From Longimicrobiales bacterium (GTDB lineage Bacteria > Gemmatimonadota > Gemmatimonadetes > Longimicrobiales > Gaopeijiaceae): DNA of 64,000 nucleotides. Position 1 is the stretch's first letter. Every line of letters starts with the position of its first letter. The notes under the pieces are model-generated. The model was not told the DNA's origin, ran no database searches, and saw nothing but the letters and a program-made list of their open reading frames with translations. The position numbers and the translations under genes are program-made. Location of the stretch: positions 890,927 through 954,926 of the forward strand of contig OY282361.1 in assembly GCA_958295645.1 (NCBI GenBank), in the 5' to 3' direction. Shown here one piece after another: positions 1 to 11,746 of this stretch.

Positions 1-786
1 AGCCGCGGCCAGAAGGGCGGCCTCCAGCACGCCCCCCGGACTGGCTTCCAGCCGCATGCGCCGCTCCTCCCGGACCACGTCGAGTTCGGTGAAGAACTCC
101 CGGAAGACGGGATTGGCGGCGCGGTCGGACTCCAGCGCGAACCAGAGTTGGGCTCGGTTGGCCGGCAGTTCGACGAAGTAGCTCGTGGCCTCGTGCGACG
201 TGGTGGCGTTGAGGCTACGTGCTCCGGCGGTGGAGAGAATCTGATTGAACTCGTTGGGGATTATATGGATACGTGCATCGTCTTCAAGTTTTGCTATAGA
301 TGAATCGAAACGTGCGGCGCGAGCGGAATCCGGAAAGCGCGCGCCAGTCTCGGCGACCAGCGAATCGCGGGTTCGGTCGATCTGGTCCATGAGCACGCTC
401 TCCGCCGGCCAGTCGCGCGTGCCGACTTCACGCGACCCCTTGAAGAGCAGATGCTCGAGCACGTGCGCCGCGCCGGTATGGCCGGGACGCTCGTTGACCG
501 ATCCCACCGGATAGTGGACGACGAAGGCGACCGTGGGCGACTGGCGCCGCTCCAGGAAGAGGAACGTCATGCCGTTGGCGAGCCTGTGCCGCAGGACGGG
601 AAGCTGCTCGCCGGGCGCTGGGGACTGAGCCTGTTGCGGGTCGCGGGCCGGTGCCTCCTGCGCCGTCGGCGAGGCCGAAGCCGAAGAGACGAGAAGGTGC
701 GCCGCGGCGGTTGCCGCGAAGGCGGGGCGAAGGCATGGACGGCCGCGCCAAGGCCCGGCCCTAGCGCGGAACGGAGGCGGGGTCAC
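1..786 (-). CDS. M16 family zinc peptidase, N-terminal part (runs off left edge)
   Basis: Secreted or periplasmic metallopeptidase of the insulinase/pitrilysin family. The frame is open from a GTG at 786 to base 1, giving 262 residues without the C-terminus. Residues 15-45 are an Arg-containing leader, a hydrophobic stretch and a small-residue cleavage region, consistent with a signal peptide. The inverted zinc motif HVLEH lies near residues 108-112, followed by typical M16 text (SLNATTSHEATSYF, then LWFALESDR). The GTG overlaps the fpg stop in a GTGA, which decides the start and puts the gene last in the purD-ybjQ-fpg block. The substrate cannot be told. The family call is sure; the start is likely. 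Confidence 0.88.
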   Translation of the reverse strand, partial: MTPPPFRARAGPWRGRPCLRPAFAATAAAHLLVSSASASPTAQEAPARDPQQAQSPAPGEQLPVLRHRLANGMTFLFLERRQSPTVAFVVHYPVGSVNERPGHTGAAHVLEHLLFKGSREVGTRDWPAESVLMDQIDRTRDSLVAETGARFPDSARAARFDSSIAKLEDDARIHIIPNEFNQILSTAGARSLNATTSHEATSYFVELPANRAQLWFALESDRAANPVFREFFTELDVVREERRMRLEASPGGVLEAALLAAA

Positions 787-1688
787 CGGTCGGCCGCCGG
801 CGGGAGCGCCTGGCAATGCGGACAGAGGAAGGCCGAGCGGCCTCCGAAGACGATGCGTTCGATGGCGGCGGCGCAGCGGGGGCAAGGGTTGCCGACGGAG
901 CCGTAGGCGCGCAGCGCAGGGCCGAACCCGCCCGGCTGGCCCGAGGCCGTGAGGTAGTTGCGCAGGGTGGTGCCCTGGGCGCGGATCGCCTCGCGCAGGA
1001 CTCTGCGCAGGCAGCGGTGGAGGCGGACGGCCGCCCGGGCGGAGAATTCGTTGGCGCGACGCATGGGGTGGACGGCGGCGTGCCAGAGGGACTCCACGGC
1101 GTAGATGTTGCCGATCCCGGCGATCTTGCGCTGGTCGAGAAGGAGCGAGCGCACGGGAGACTTGGAGGACTCCAGGATCCGCTGCAGGCGCCTCGCGGTG
1201 AAGCTGGGAGCGAGCGGCTCCGGACCCAGCCGGGCCGACCAAGCCGGCCAGTCCCGGCGGGGCACGTACGACAGCCGGCCGAAGCGGCGGACGTCGTCGT
1301 AGGCGACCGCGCCCCCTCCCTCGAGATGGACGAAGACGGCGCAATGCCGTGCCGACGGCGGCGGCCGCGAACCCGGCGACGGCAGCAGGCGCCCGGTCAT
1401 CCCCAGGTTGACGACGATGCGATCCTCGTCGTCCAGGAGGACCACGACGTTCTTCCCCCGCCTCCCCACGGCCCGCACGCGCTTGCCCTCGGCGGCGGCC
1501 AAGCCGGAGGCGGACCTCGCGACGCCAGCCGCCTCCTCGCACCGTTTCCGCCCGGCCCGGCCCGCCGCGCGCAGGCCGGCGTTCGCGACGACATCCGGAC
1601 GCAGCACGGTCACCCGGGCGACCGTGCGCCCCGCGAGGAAGACGTCGAGGCCCCTCGAGATGGTCTCCGCCTCGGGGAGCTCGGGCAC
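783..1688 (-). CDS. mutM: Formamidopyrimidine-DNA glycosylase (Fpg/MutM)
   Basis: Base-excision repair enzyme that removes oxidised purines such as 8-oxoguanine and nicks the abasic site. The N-terminus reads PELPEAET after the initiator (GTG at 1688), giving the catalytic Pro and Glu. Lys79 in GRRGKN matches the conserved beta-elimination/substrate lysine. The C-terminus carries a four-Cys zinc finger (CPRC ... CPHC) with the conserved Arg in GGRSAFLC. At 301 residues it is about 30 longer than usual, from an Ala/Arg-rich insertion near residues 35-66. It lies 7 bp after ybjQ and overlaps the next peptidase gene by four bases. Confidence 0.95.
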   Translation of the reverse strand: MPELPEAETISRGLDVFLAGRTVARVTVLRPDVVANAGLRAAGRAGRKRCEEAAGVARSASGLAAAEGKRVRAVGRRGKNVVVLLDDEDRIVVNLGMTGRLLPSPGSRPPPSARHCAVFVHLEGGGAVAYDDVRRFGRLSYVPRRDWPAWSARLGPEPLAPSFTARRLQRILESSKSPVRSLLLDQRKIAGIGNIYAVESLWHAAVHPMRRANEFSARAAVRLHRCLRRVLREAIRAQGTTLRNYLTASGQPGGFGPALRAYGSVGNPCPRCAAAIERIVFGGRSAFLCPHCQALPPAADR

Positions 1689-1695
1689 GTTGCGG

Positions 1696-2016
1696 CTAGC
1701 CCAGCTTCACGGCGGTTCCGGTGGCCGACACCATGAGCATCCCGTTGCCGGAGCCAAGCACTTCGTAGTCCAAGTCCACCGCGACCACGGCGTCCGCGGC
1801 CCGGCCGTTCGCTTCGGCCGCCATCTCCCGCAACGCCTCTTCACGGGCCGACTTCAAGGCGTCCTCGTAGGCGCCCGCGCGGCCGCCCACGATGTCGCGC
1901 AGGCCGGCCATGATGTCCTTGAAGATGTTCGCGCCGATGATGGCCTCGCCCGTGACGATGCCCAGGTATTCGGCGACCTGCCGTCCTTCGATCGACGGCG
2001 TGGTCGTGATGATCAT
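1696..2016 (-). CDS. YbjQ/UPF0145 family protein
   Basis: A 106-residue protein of the YbjQ (UPF0145, formerly DUF74) family, small pentamer-forming proteins of unclear role, sometimes described as heavy-metal binding. It shows the family's N-terminal [12 protein letters not shown], the central [13 protein letters not shown] and a C-terminal strand pattern ending in ATGTAVKLG. The ATG at 2016 overlaps the purD stop (ATGA) and has AAGGAGA about 6 bp upstream, so this start is solid. Its co-transcription with purD and fpg says little about function. Confidence 0.9.
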   Translation of the reverse strand: MIITTTPSIEGRQVAEYLGIVTGEAIIGANIFKDIMAGLRDIVGGRAGAYEDALKSAREEALREMAAEANGRAADAVVAVDLDYEVLGSGNGMLMVSATGTAVKLG

Positions 2017-3350
2017 TTCGCGTTCTCCTTGTGAGGAAGGGGGGATTCCGGGCCCGCGCCGTTTCGGCCCAGGCGGGTTCCGGCCGGCTGCCGGCGTCTG
2101 GACTCCCGCCAGCCGATGTCTCTGCGGAACTGCTTTCCGTCGAAATCGATCGCCTCGGCGGCGGTCCGGCTTGCGGCGCGGGCGCCTTCGAACGTGGGCG
2201 CCACGGCAGTAGCGGCAAGCACTCGCCCTCCGGAGGTCGCCAAGCCCTCCGGGCCCAGAACCGTGCCGGCGTGGAAGACGAACGTCTCGCCGGGCAAGGC
2301 CGGGATGGAGACCGGATCGCCCTTCCCGTAGGCACCCGGATATCCGCGAGCCGCCAGGACCGTGCACACCGCGGCCGCATCCCGAAACTCGAGCCGAACC
2401 CCGGCCACGCCGTCTCCCCGCGCAACCGCCAGCATGGGCTCCAGTAGCGAGGAGGACAGCAGCGGCAGAACCGCCTGCGTCTCGGGATCGCCGAAGCGGC
2501 AGTTGAACTCGACCACCTTCGGGCCCTCGCTGGTGATCATGAGGCCCGCGTACAGGAGCCCCGAAAACGGACATCCAGCCTCGGCCATAGCGGCCAGCAC
2601 GGGCGTGGCGACGGTGCGTTCGACTTCCTCCAGCAGCTCCTCCGTGGCGAACCCGACGGGGGCGTAGGCGCCCATTCCGCCGGTGTTCGGCCCTCGGTCG
2701 CCCTCTCCGGCGCGCTTGTGATCCTGCGAGGGCAGCAAGGGCAGGACGCCGTCGCCGCCGGCCAGGAAGAACACCGAGAGTTCTTCTCCCTCCAAGCATT
2801 CTTCGATCACCACCTGCTTGCCCGCCTCGCCGAAGCCGCCCTCAAGCGCATGGCGCGCGGCGGTCACCGCTTCGCCGGCGGTGGGGCACACCGACACGCC
2901 CTTGCCCGACGCCAAGCCCGACGCCTTCACCACCACGGGCGGCTGCATGGCGTCGATGCAGGCCTTGGCCGCCGCCAAGTCCTCGTGGACCTCGAAGGCC
3001 GCCGTGGGCACGCCGGCCCGGGCCATCAGCCTCTTGGCGAACGCCTTGCTCGACTCGATCCGCGCCGCGGCCGCCGTCGGCCCGAACACCGGAACGCCGA
3101 GTTCCCCCAACCGGTCGGCGAGCCCGTCGGCGAGCGGCGCTTCGGGGCCCACGACGGCCAGGTCGATCTTCGCAGCGGCGGCCCACGACGCCAGCCGCGG
3201 GTCCCCGGGCGCAAAGTCCACCGCCTCGCAGGCTCCGGCCATGCCCCCGTTGGGCCGGGTCGCGAAGAACGAGGCCTCCGGCGCGTCCCGGCGCAGCTTC
3301 CACAGCAACGCGTGCTCGCGGCCTCCGTTGCCGGCGACGAGGATGCGCAT
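2013..3350 (-). CDS. purD: Phosphoribosylamine-glycine ligase
   Basis: Second step of de novo purine synthesis: ATP-dependent joining of glycine to 5-phosphoribosylamine. It starts [19 protein letters not shown], the N-terminal nucleotide-like domain of PurD, followed by an ATP-grasp domain with [12 protein letters not shown] and the metal-site text [12 protein letters not shown]. 445 residues, slightly longer than usual because of a 20-residue basic tail. The open frame continues far upstream of 3350, but the homology begins at this ATG, 23 bp after the M48 peptidase stop, so the upstream part is a shadow frame. Confidence 0.96.
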   Translation of the reverse strand: MRILVAGNGGREHALLWKLRRDAPEASFFATRPNGGMAGACEAVDFAPGDPRLASWAAAAKIDLAVVGPEAPLADGLADRLGELGVPVFGPTAAAARIESSKAFAKRLMARAGVPTAAFEVHEDLAAAKACIDAMQPPVVVKASGLASGKGVSVCPTAGEAVTAARHALEGGFGEAGKQVVIEECLEGEELSVFFLAGGDGVLPLLPSQDHKRAGEGDRGPNTGGMGAYAPVGFATEELLEEVERTVATPVLAAMAEAGCPFSGLLYAGLMITSEGPKVVEFNCRFGDPETQAVLPLLSSSLLEPMLAVARGDGVAGVRLEFRDAAAVCTVLAARGYPGAYGKGDPVSIPALPGETFVFHAGTVLGPEGLATSGGRVLAATAVAPTFEGARAASRTAAEAIDFDGKQFRRDIGWRESRRRQPAGTRLGRNGAGPESPLPHKENAK

Positions 3351-3373
3351 GGTCGCGGGCCGCCCGCCCCAGC

Positions 3374-4378
3374 CTACTTGCGGAAGGAGTCCATGAAGCC
3401 CTCGCCCGCCCGCTTGGCCGCGCCCGTCATCTGCTGAAAGATGTCCTTGGCGAAGTCTGTGGCCCCCGACCTGTAGGCCGCGGCGGCCTCGCGCAGGTCG
3501 CGCACGTACTCCGGATCGGGCTCGTCGCGCCGCCGGTACTCGCCCCGCAGGACGCGGTCGTACGCCCCCGTCTCGATCCAGGCGCGAAGCTCCGACACCC
3601 GCAGCACCCAGAACGGATGCGTCTGCCCGATCAGGTTGAGCACCTTGAAGACCTGGTCGGCCACGTCTCCCGACTCCCGGTACTCCTCGGCCTGCCGCAC
3701 GAACTCCGGCAACGAGGTCTCGTCGCCCTCTCCGCCCCCGGCCATCGACAGCATGGCCTCCAGGGCCTCGTCCGGCTCCTGAATGGCCAGCAGCCCCGCC
3801 CGGTCGGCGGACAGCTCGCTCTTGCGCTGCCACTCCAGCAGCCCCACGAGCACCACCCGGGCGGCCAGGCCCACGATGGGAAAGCCCAGCTTGGCCAGCG
3901 CGAGGAGCAGCTCGGTCATGGTTCGGTACAGCACGTGGTCGCTCATCACGTGTCCTAGCTCGTGGCCGAGCACGAAGGCGACCTGGCGGTCGTTCAACAG
4001 CCGGATCGTGCCGGAGTTGAGGATGATGAACGGCTTGTCCATGCCGTAGGCGCCCGCGTTCACCACGGGGTTCTGCGAGAGGAAGAGCGGGTACCGCTTG
4101 GGAGCGTCCAAGGTCTCGCAGACTTCGCAGTAGAGGTCCCAGATGCGGGGGAACTGGGATGGGCTCACGCGCACGGCGTTGGCCTGGAACGCCAGGCGGA
4201 CCGGCTTCTCGCCGAAGAATCCGAAAAGCGCGCGCAGCACCTTGTCGAACATGGGCAGTCGGCGCAGAGCCGCGAGGGCGGCGCGATCGGCGGGGTGCTC
4301 CCAGACGCGCGAGGAGACGTCGGTGAGGATGCGCCTGGCGCGCGCTTGTTCGGCGGGGCCGGAAGTAGGGTCGTTCAT
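3374..4378 (-). CDS. M48 family metalloprotease
   Basis: Zinc metallopeptidase of the M48 (Ste24/HtpX-like) type, 334 residues. The zinc motif HELGH is at residues 139-143, and Glu188 in SELSAD provides the third ligand. A hydrophobic segment at about 156-182 could be one or two membrane passes; no signal peptide is seen. The C-terminal third is charged and helical. The ATG at 4378 has AAAGGA about 5 bp upstream. M48 members often act in membrane or envelope quality control; the target here is unknown. It leads the purD-ybjQ-fpg block. Confidence 0.88.
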   Translation of the reverse strand: MNDPTSGPAEQARARRILTDVSSRVWEHPADRAALAALRRLPMFDKVLRALFGFFGEKPVRLAFQANAVRVSPSQFPRIWDLYCEVCETLDAPKRYPLFLSQNPVVNAGAYGMDKPFIILNSGTIRLLNDRQVAFVLGHELGHVMSDHVLYRTMTELLLALAKLGFPIVGLAARVVLVGLLEWQRKSELSADRAGLLAIQEPDEALEAMLSMAGGGEGDETSLPEFVRQAEEYRESGDVADQVFKVLNLIGQTHPFWVLRVSELRAWIETGAYDRVLRGEYRRRDEPDPEYVRDLREAAAAYRSGATDFAKDIFQQMTGAAKRAGEGFMDSFRK

Positions 4379-4481
4379 CGGTGTCCTTTCGCCGCGGGGG
4401 CCGGATGGGTTCCCATAGCAAGACGATTGCGCGCGCGGCCGGGTTTCCGGGCGGGCTGGTTCCCGGGCCCGGAGGCCGCGG

Positions 4482-5630
4482 TCATGCCCCGAGGGCCTGG
4501 CGGAGGTCGGCGATCAGATCGCGGGCGTCCTCGATGCCCACGGACAGGCGCACCAAGTCGTCCGTTATGCCGTCTCGTAGGCGCAGCTCCTCGGGAATCG
4601 CGTCGTGGGTCATCACCACCGGCACGCTGATCATCGACTCGACGCCCCCCAGGCTCGTGGCGAGCTTGAACAGGCGGAGGCGCTGCACCAGGCGCGCCGC
4701 GGCGTCGCCGTCCAGACGCACCGAGACCATGCCCGAGAAGCCCCTCATCTGCCTCGCGGCCAACTCGTGCTGCGGATGGGACGGCAGGCCGGGATAGTGC
4801 ACGGCGCGAACGCCGGCTGCGGTCTCTAGGAACTCCGCGACGCGCTGGCCGTTCTCGTTGTGGCGCTGCATGCGCACATGGAGCGTCTTGGCGCCCCGAA
4901 GGACGAGCCAGCAGTCCATGGGGCCGGGGACGGGCCCGGTGGACTTGCGCATGACGCGGAGCTCTTCGGCAAGAGCGTCGTCGTTGGCCACGAGGACGCC
5001 GGCGAGGACGTCGGAATGGCCGTTCAGGTACTTGGTGGCGGAGTGCATGACCACGTCGGCGCCCAGATCCAGCGGATTCTGGTTGACGGGCGACGCGAAC
5101 GTGTTGTCCACGCAAAGGATCGCGCCGTTCTCGTGGGCGACGGCCGCCAGCGCGGCGACGTCGGCGACGCGCAGCATAGGGTTGGTCGGCGTCTCGATGT
5201 GGAGCAGCTTGGTCTCCGGGAGCATGGCACGGCGAACCGCGGCCAAGTCCTGGCAATCGACCACCGTGCACTGGATGCCCGCCCGCGGGAGGAGCTCGGC
5301 GAACAGTTTGTAGGTGCCGCCGTAGACGTTGGACTCGCTGACGACGTGGCCGCCCGCGGCGACCGTCTTGGCTAGGCAGTCGAGGGAGGCGAGCCCGCTC
5401 GAAAAGGCAATGCCGTGCCCTCCGTTCTCCAAGTCGGCGATGTTGGCTTCGGCGGCTTCGCGCGTCGGGTTGTGCAACCTGGCGTACTCGTAGCCCTTGT
5501 CCTGCCCCGGGGCCTCCAACACGTACGTCGAGGTCTGGAAGATGGGCGCTGAAACGGCGCCGGTGACGGGCTCCGGCTCTTGGCCTGCGTGGACGCAGCG
5601 GGTTGCGAAGCGGTGCGGCGTGTCGGGCAA
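4482..5630 (-). CDS. Cystathionine gamma-synthase / beta-lyase family PLP enzyme
   Basis: PLP-dependent trans-sulfuration enzyme of the Cys/Met metabolism family (382 residues). The phosphate-binding tyrosine and arginine are seen in YEYARLHNPTR (residues 47-57). The Schiff-base lysine is K200 in VMHSATKYLNGHSD, followed by the usual C-terminal domain. Sequence alone does not separate gamma-synthase, gamma-lyase and beta-lyase activity. The start is a TTG at 5630 with AGGAAGAG upstream. The gene stands apart from its neighbours: 103 bp before the M48 gene and divergent from glmM across 211 bp. Confidence 0.92.
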   Translation of the reverse strand: MPDTPHRFATRCVHAGQEPEPVTGAVSAPIFQTSTYVLEAPGQDKGYEYARLHNPTREAAEANIADLENGGHGIAFSSGLASLDCLAKTVAAGGHVVSESNVYGGTYKLFAELLPRAGIQCTVVDCQDLAAVRRAMLPETKLLHIETPTNPMLRVADVAALAAVAHENGAILCVDNTFASPVNQNPLDLGADVVMHSATKYLNGHSDVLAGVLVANDDALAEELRVMRKSTGPVPGPMDCWLVLRGAKTLHVRMQRHNENGQRVAEFLETAAGVRAVHYPGLPSHPQHELAARQMRGFSGMVSVRLDGDAAARLVQRLRLFKLATSLGGVESMISVPVVMTHDAIPEELRLRDGITDDLVRLSVGIEDARDLIADLRQALGA

Positions 5631-5841
5631 GCGGACTCTTCCTGGTTGCGCGTGACGGTCGGTTGCGGACGAAGTGGAAAGCTACCCCAAGAGCCTGGGT
5701 TGCGCTTGGCCGGAGAGGCGGCTGGCGGGCGGCGGCCGGCGTCGAGCGGCCCGGGGATGCGGCGCGCCCTGCCTTAACTTCATGGGTTCGTTGGCCTGCG
5801 CCTGCGTCTTGCCCCCGTCTCCCGAAGCCTGAAGCGCTCCC

Positions 5842-7242
5842 ATGCCCATTCGCCTTCCGAGCGGCCTGATGGTCGGCGTCTCCGGGTTCCGCGGCCGGGT
5901 GAGCGAGGCGTTCACGCCCGAGCTGGCCGCCGGTCTGGCGGCGGCCTACGGCACGTTCCTGGCGGAAGAGGGCCGTTCGGGTCCGGTCGTGGTGGGTCGC
6001 GATTCGCGGACTTCGGGGCCCATGCTCGCGGCGGCGGCGGCGGCCGGCTTGGTCTCCGCCGGGCGGCGGGTGGTCGATCTCGGCGTCGTGCCCACGCCCA
6101 CCGTGTTGTTGGCGGCGGCGGACGCGGAGGCGGCGGGCGCCGTCGCGGTCACCGCCAGCCACAACCCGGCCGAATGGAACGCCTTCAAGTTCGCGACGGG
6201 GCAGGGAGCGTTCCTGTCGCCGGAGCGCATGGAGCGCTTTCTCGCCTTTCTGGCCGAGCGGAACCCCGTGCGGGCCGCCTGGGACGCCTTGCCGGAGGTA
6301 GAGCGCGACGACGGCGCCGGCCGGCGCCACGTGGAGCGGGTTCTGGCGTTGCCGCAGCTGGACGTCGAGCAGGTGCGCCGGGCCGGCCTTCGCATTGCCC
6401 TGGACTGCGTGCACGGCGCGGGCGGCGTGGTCTTGCCGGAGTTGCTGAAGCGTCTCGGCTGCGATGTGCGCGCGATCGGCCTCGAGCCGCACGGCCGGTT
6501 CCCCCGCGACCCCGAACCCACTGCCCAGAACCTGGGCGACCTGGCCGAGCTGACGGCCTCTTCGGAGGCGGCCGCCGGCCTGGCGGTGGACCCCGACGCG
6601 GACCGCCTCTCGCTCGTGGACGAGACCGGCCGGCCCTTGGGCGAGGATATGACCCTGGCGCTCGCCGCGGACGTGGTCCTCCGGCGCTCCCCCGGGATCG
6701 TGGTCGCCAACCTGTCCACGAGCCGCGTGGTGGACGACGTCGCCCGGGCCCACGGCTGTCCTCTGCTGCGCGCGCCGGTGGGCGAGGCGAACGTGGCGTG
6801 GCGCATGAGGCGGGAAGGCGCGATCGTCGGCGGCGAGGGGAACGGCGGAGTGATTCTCCCGGCGCTGCACTTCACGCGCGACGCCTTGGTCGGCGCCGCG
6901 CTGGCGCTCCAGTTCCTGGCGGACGAGCCCGGCGCCGCTTTGTCGGAGCGGGTCGGGCGGTTGCCCGCATACGCGATCGTGAAGAGGAAGGCGCCGTTCC
7001 CGCGGGAGGCGCTGCCGGCGGCCTTCGAGGCCCTCCTGCGAGACATGCCCTCCGGGGGAGAGTCCAACCACGAAGACGGACTCCGGATCGATTGGACGGA
7101 GCGCCGCGAATGGCTCCATGTGCGGCCCTCGGGCACGGAGCCGGTCGTCCGCCTGATCGCCGAGAGTCCGGCCCCCGGAGAGGGCGCCCGGGAGCTGGTC
7201 GCGCAGGCCGAGGGGGTGTTGCGCCGGAGCGGGGGCGGTTGA
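5842..7242 (+). CDS. glmM: Phosphoglucosamine mutase / phosphohexomutase family
   Basis: Interconverts glucosamine-6-P and glucosamine-1-P on the way to UDP-GlcNAc for peptidoglycan and LPS. The active-site serine is S106 in TASHNP, the metal loop is DPDADR at 250-255, the sugar loop is GEGNGG, and the phosphate loop is RPSGTEP near the C-terminus. 466 residues, normal for the alpha-D-phosphohexomutase superfamily. A phosphomannomutase role is not excluded by sequence, but glmS follows 85 bp downstream on the same strand, which favours glucosamine. Confidence 0.9.
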   Translation: MPIRLPSGLMVGVSGFRGRVSEAFTPELAAGLAAAYGTFLAEEGRSGPVVVGRDSRTSGPMLAAAAAAGLVSAGRRVVDLGVVPTPTVLLAAADAEAAGAVAVTASHNPAEWNAFKFATGQGAFLSPERMERFLAFLAERNPVRAAWDALPEVERDDGAGRRHVERVLALPQLDVEQVRRAGLRIALDCVHGAGGVVLPELLKRLGCDVRAIGLEPHGRFPRDPEPTAQNLGDLAELTASSEAAAGLAVDPDADRLSLVDETGRPLGEDMTLALAADVVLRRSPGIVVANLSTSRVVDDVARAHGCPLLRAPVGEANVAWRMRREGAIVGGEGNGGVILPALHFTRDALVGAALALQFLADEPGAALSERVGRLPAYAIVKRKAPFPREALPAAFEALLRDMPSGGESNHEDGLRIDWTERREWLHVRPSGTEPVVRLIAESPAPGEGARELVAQAEGVLRRSGGG

Positions 7243-7327
7243 CGCTCTGCCCGCGGCGGCTTTCAATAGGTGCGGCGGCCTCACGGCCCGGCCGCTTCGG
7301 CCCGGCTAGACTCGGACGAGACGAACC

Positions 7328-9162
<1,835 letters not shown>

Positions 9163-9166
<4 letters not shown>

Positions 9167-9603
9167 GGGTCGTCGCCCAACGGGTCGCGAAGGCGGCGGT
9201 CCGCGCCGGGGGCGTCGTCGTGGGCTCCATCGGGCCGGGGATGGTGGTTCTGGCGGGATTCGCGGAGGACGACGACTTGACGGGAGTCTCGTGGATGGCG
9301 AGGCGGTTGGCCGGGCTGCGCGTCTTCGCCGACGAGGCGGGCCGGATGAACCTGTCGCTGGCGGACTGCGGCGGCGAGGCGCTGGTCGTGAGCCAGTTCA
9401 CTCTGTACGGGGACGCGTCGAAGGGGAGACGGCCCTCCTTCGTGAAGGCGGCGCGCCCGGAGGTCGCCCGGCCGCTCTACGAGGCCTTGGTGGAGGAGTT
9501 GGGCCGCGCGTTGGACAGGCCGGTCCAAACGGGACGGTTCGGGGCCGAGATGAAGCTGTCGTTGGTGAACGACGGGCCGGTGACCCTCGTGATCGACAGG
9601 TGA
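9163..9603 (+). CDS. dtd: D-aminoacyl-tRNA deacylase
   Basis: Proofreading enzyme that hydrolyses D-aminoacyl-tRNAs. The 146-residue frame begins at a GTG overlapping the glmS stop (GTGA) and reads MRVVAQRV, the normal DTD start. The catalytic SQFTLYGD motif and the Gly-Pro cross-subunit loop in NDGPVT are both present. It is coupled at both ends, to glmS and maf. Confidence 0.94.
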
Positions 9604-10253
9604 CTTCGCCTGGCCGCTCCTTCGACGTTGCGGCCGCCTCGCAGCCGGCGGTCGTGCTGGCGTCGGGGTCGCCCCGGCGGGCGCGCATTCTGGAGATGAT
9701 GGGCCTGTCCTTCGCGGTGGAGCGGCCGAGCGTGGAGGAGCGGCGCAGGCCCGGCGAACGGCCGGCGGCCTACGTGGAGCGCTTGGCCTGCGAGAAGGCG
9801 AGGTCCGTGGCAAGCGACCGGCCCTCTGCGCTGACGGTCGCCGGTGACACGGTGGTGGGACTGGACGGCGCGGTGCTCGAGAAGCCGGACGGTCCGGCGG
9901 GGGCGGCGGCGATGCTGTCCGCTCTGTCCGGACGCGCCCACACGGTGTACTCCGGCCTTGCGCTGGCCCGGGAAGGCCTCTTGGCCTCCGCGGTCTCCAC
10001 GGCGCAGGTCTGGTTTCGTCCTCTGGATCGCGAGACGATCGACGCCTACGTGGCGACCGGCGAGCCGCTCGACAAGGCGGCCGCCTACGGCATCCAGGGC
10101 TTCGGAGCGGCGCTGGTCGAGCGCGTGGAGGGGGACTACTACGCCGTCGTGGGCCTGTCGGTCGCCTCCTTCGCCGATCTGCTGGGCGCCGTGGGTCTGC
10201 GGTACCGTTCAGGCGGCGGGCTGGAGCCGGCGCCGGGGACGGGGCGGAGGTGA
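9600..10253 (+). CDS. maf: Maf family nucleotide pyrophosphatase
   Basis: Maf/YhdE/YceF-type nucleoside triphosphate pyrophosphatase (217 residues), a house-cleaning enzyme for non-canonical or methylated nucleotides. It shows LASGSPRRARIL near the N-terminus, the AGDTVV motif and the C-terminal KAAAYGIQGFGA. The GTG at 9600 overlaps the dtd stop; a longer in-frame stretch upstream lies inside dtd and is not coding. Preferred substrate (dTTP/UTP versus m7GTP) is not settled. Confidence 0.92.
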   Translation: MTSPGRSFDVAAASQPAVVLASGSPRRARILEMMGLSFAVERPSVEERRRPGERPAAYVERLACEKARSVASDRPSALTVAGDTVVGLDGAVLEKPDGPAGAAAMLSALSGRAHTVYSGLALAREGLLASAVSTAQVWFRPLDRETIDAYVATGEPLDKAAAYGIQGFGAALVERVEGDYYAVVGLSVASFADLLGAVGLRYRSGGGLEPAPGTGRR

Positions 10254-11746
10254 GCGTCCCGGCCGTCCTGGCTCTGGATCAGGGCACGACGGGCTCCACC
10301 GTGCTGGTGGTCTCCGCCGAAGGAAGGATTCTCGGACGCGCCTACTCCGAGTTCACGCAGCATTTTCCGGTGCCCGGCCGCGTGGAGCACGACGCGGAAG
10401 AGCTGTGGCAGGCGACCGTGCGAGTGGCTCGGGAGGCGCTGGCCTCGGCGCAGGCCGACGTGGCGGCGGTGGGCATCGCGAATCAACGCGAGACCGTCGT
10501 GGTCTGGGACGCCGAGACCTTGCAGCCGCTCCACCGGGCCGTCGTCTGGCAGGACCGGCGAACCGCCGGCATGTGCCGAGAGTTGAAGGCGGCCGGATGG
10601 GAGGACTTGGTGCGGAGGCGAACCGGCCTCCTTCTCGATCCCTACTTCTCCGGGACCAAGCTGCGCTGGATTCTCGATTCCGACCCGTCGCTCGCCGCCC
10701 GTGCCGAGGCCGGCGAACTGGCCGCCGGCACGATCGACAGCTGGCTGGTGGCCCGGCTCACCGGCGGCGCGGTTCACGCCACCGACCCCACCAACGCCTC
10801 CCGGACTCTGCTCTTCGACCTGGACGCGGGCCAGTGGGACGACGAGCTGCTCGGCCTTCTGGGCGTCCCGCGGCGAATCCTGCCCGAGATCCGCCCCAGC
10901 TGCGGCGACTTCGGCACGGCGGCAGGCAGCGCGCTCGGCCTGGACGTTCCCGTCGCAGCGGTGGCGGGCGACCAGCAGGCCGCCTTGTTCGGACACGGCT
11001 GCTGGGCCCCGGGCCAGGGAAAGTGCACCTACGGAACCGGTGCGTTCCTGCTCCTTCACACGGGGTCCGAGCGGCCCTCCCCCCGCCCGGGCCTGCTGGC
11101 GACCGCGGCCTGCGGCCCGGCCGGCGAGACCGCCTATGCCGTCGAAGGCAGCATCTTCGTCGCCGGCGCCGCCCTGCAGTGGCTGCGCGACGGCCTGGGC
11201 CTCCTGGACGAGGCCGCGGACAGCGAGACGCTCGCCCGGTCCCTCGAGGACAACGGAGGCGTCTACATGGTGCCCGCCTTCGCCGGCTTGGGCGCGCCCC
11301 ACTGGCGTCCCGAAGCGCGCGGGGCCGTCGTCGGCCTGACCCGGGGGACCACCCGCGCTCACATGGCGCGCGCGGCCCTGGAAGCCATGGCCTACGGCAC
11401 GCGCGATCTGTTGGAGGCGATGGAACAGGACGCAGGCCTCGCCGGCGCGGCCCTCTGCGTGGACGGCGGGGCCGCCCGCAACGACTGGCTCATGCAGTTC
11501 ACGGCCGGCATCCTGGACCGGCCCCTGCGAAGGCCGCCCGTAGTCGAGACCACGGCGATGGGGGCCGCCGGCCTCGCGGGCGTGGCGGCGGGCCTCTGGT
11601 CCTCGGCGGAGGAGTTCGCCGAGTCATGCGCGCCCGGCCGCACGTTCGCGCCCGCCATGGCCTCCCGAGAGCGGGAATCCCTCCTCGCAGGCTGGAGCGC
11701 CGCCGTCCGGAGCGTGTTGGCGAGCCTGGACGCCGGCAAGCCTTAG
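10250..11746 (+). CDS. glpK: Glycerol kinase
   Basis: FGGY-family sugar kinase making glycerol-3-phosphate. It opens with LALDQGTTGSTV (phosphate loop) and carries GIANQRETVVVWD, AVVWQDRRT and the GVAGDQQAALFG-like segment of glycerol kinases. 498 residues, full length. The GTG at 10250 overlaps the maf stop. No glpF or glpD is nearby, so the gene seems to have joined the glmS-dtd-maf operon rather than a glycerol regulon. Confidence 0.93.
   Translation: MSVPAVLALDQGTTGSTVLVVSAEGRILGRAYSEFTQHFPVPGRVEHDAEELWQATVRVAREALASAQADVAAVGIANQRETVVVWDAETLQPLHRAVVWQDRRTAGMCRELKAAGWEDLVRRRTGLLLDPYFSGTKLRWILDSDPSLAARAEAGELAAGTIDSWLVARLTGGAVHATDPTNASRTLLFDLDAGQWDDELLGLLGVPRRILPEIRPSCGDFGTAAGSALGLDVPVAAVAGDQQAALFGHGCWAPGQGKCTYGTGAFLLLHTGSERPSPRPGLLATAACGPAGETAYAVEGSIFVAGAALQWLRDGLGLLDEAADSETLARSLEDNGGVYMVPAFAGLGAPHWRPEARGAVVGLTRGTTRAHMARAALEAMAYGTRDLLEAMEQDAGLAGAALCVDGGAARNDWLMQFTAGILDRPLRRPPVVETTAMGAAGLAGVAAGLWSSAEEFAESCAPGRTFAPAMASRERESLLAGWSAAVRSVLASLDAGKP

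Noticed and set aside
428-751. A 107-codon minus-strand frame at the left edge
   Set aside because: A neighbouring frame, open to the window edge, carries the M16 motif HVLEH and couples to fpg by GTGA; this one has no homology.
3351-4421. Upstream extension of purD through the M48 gene
   Set aside because: Open by chance in GC-rich DNA; the translation is unrelated and the M48 gene occupies the interval in another frame.
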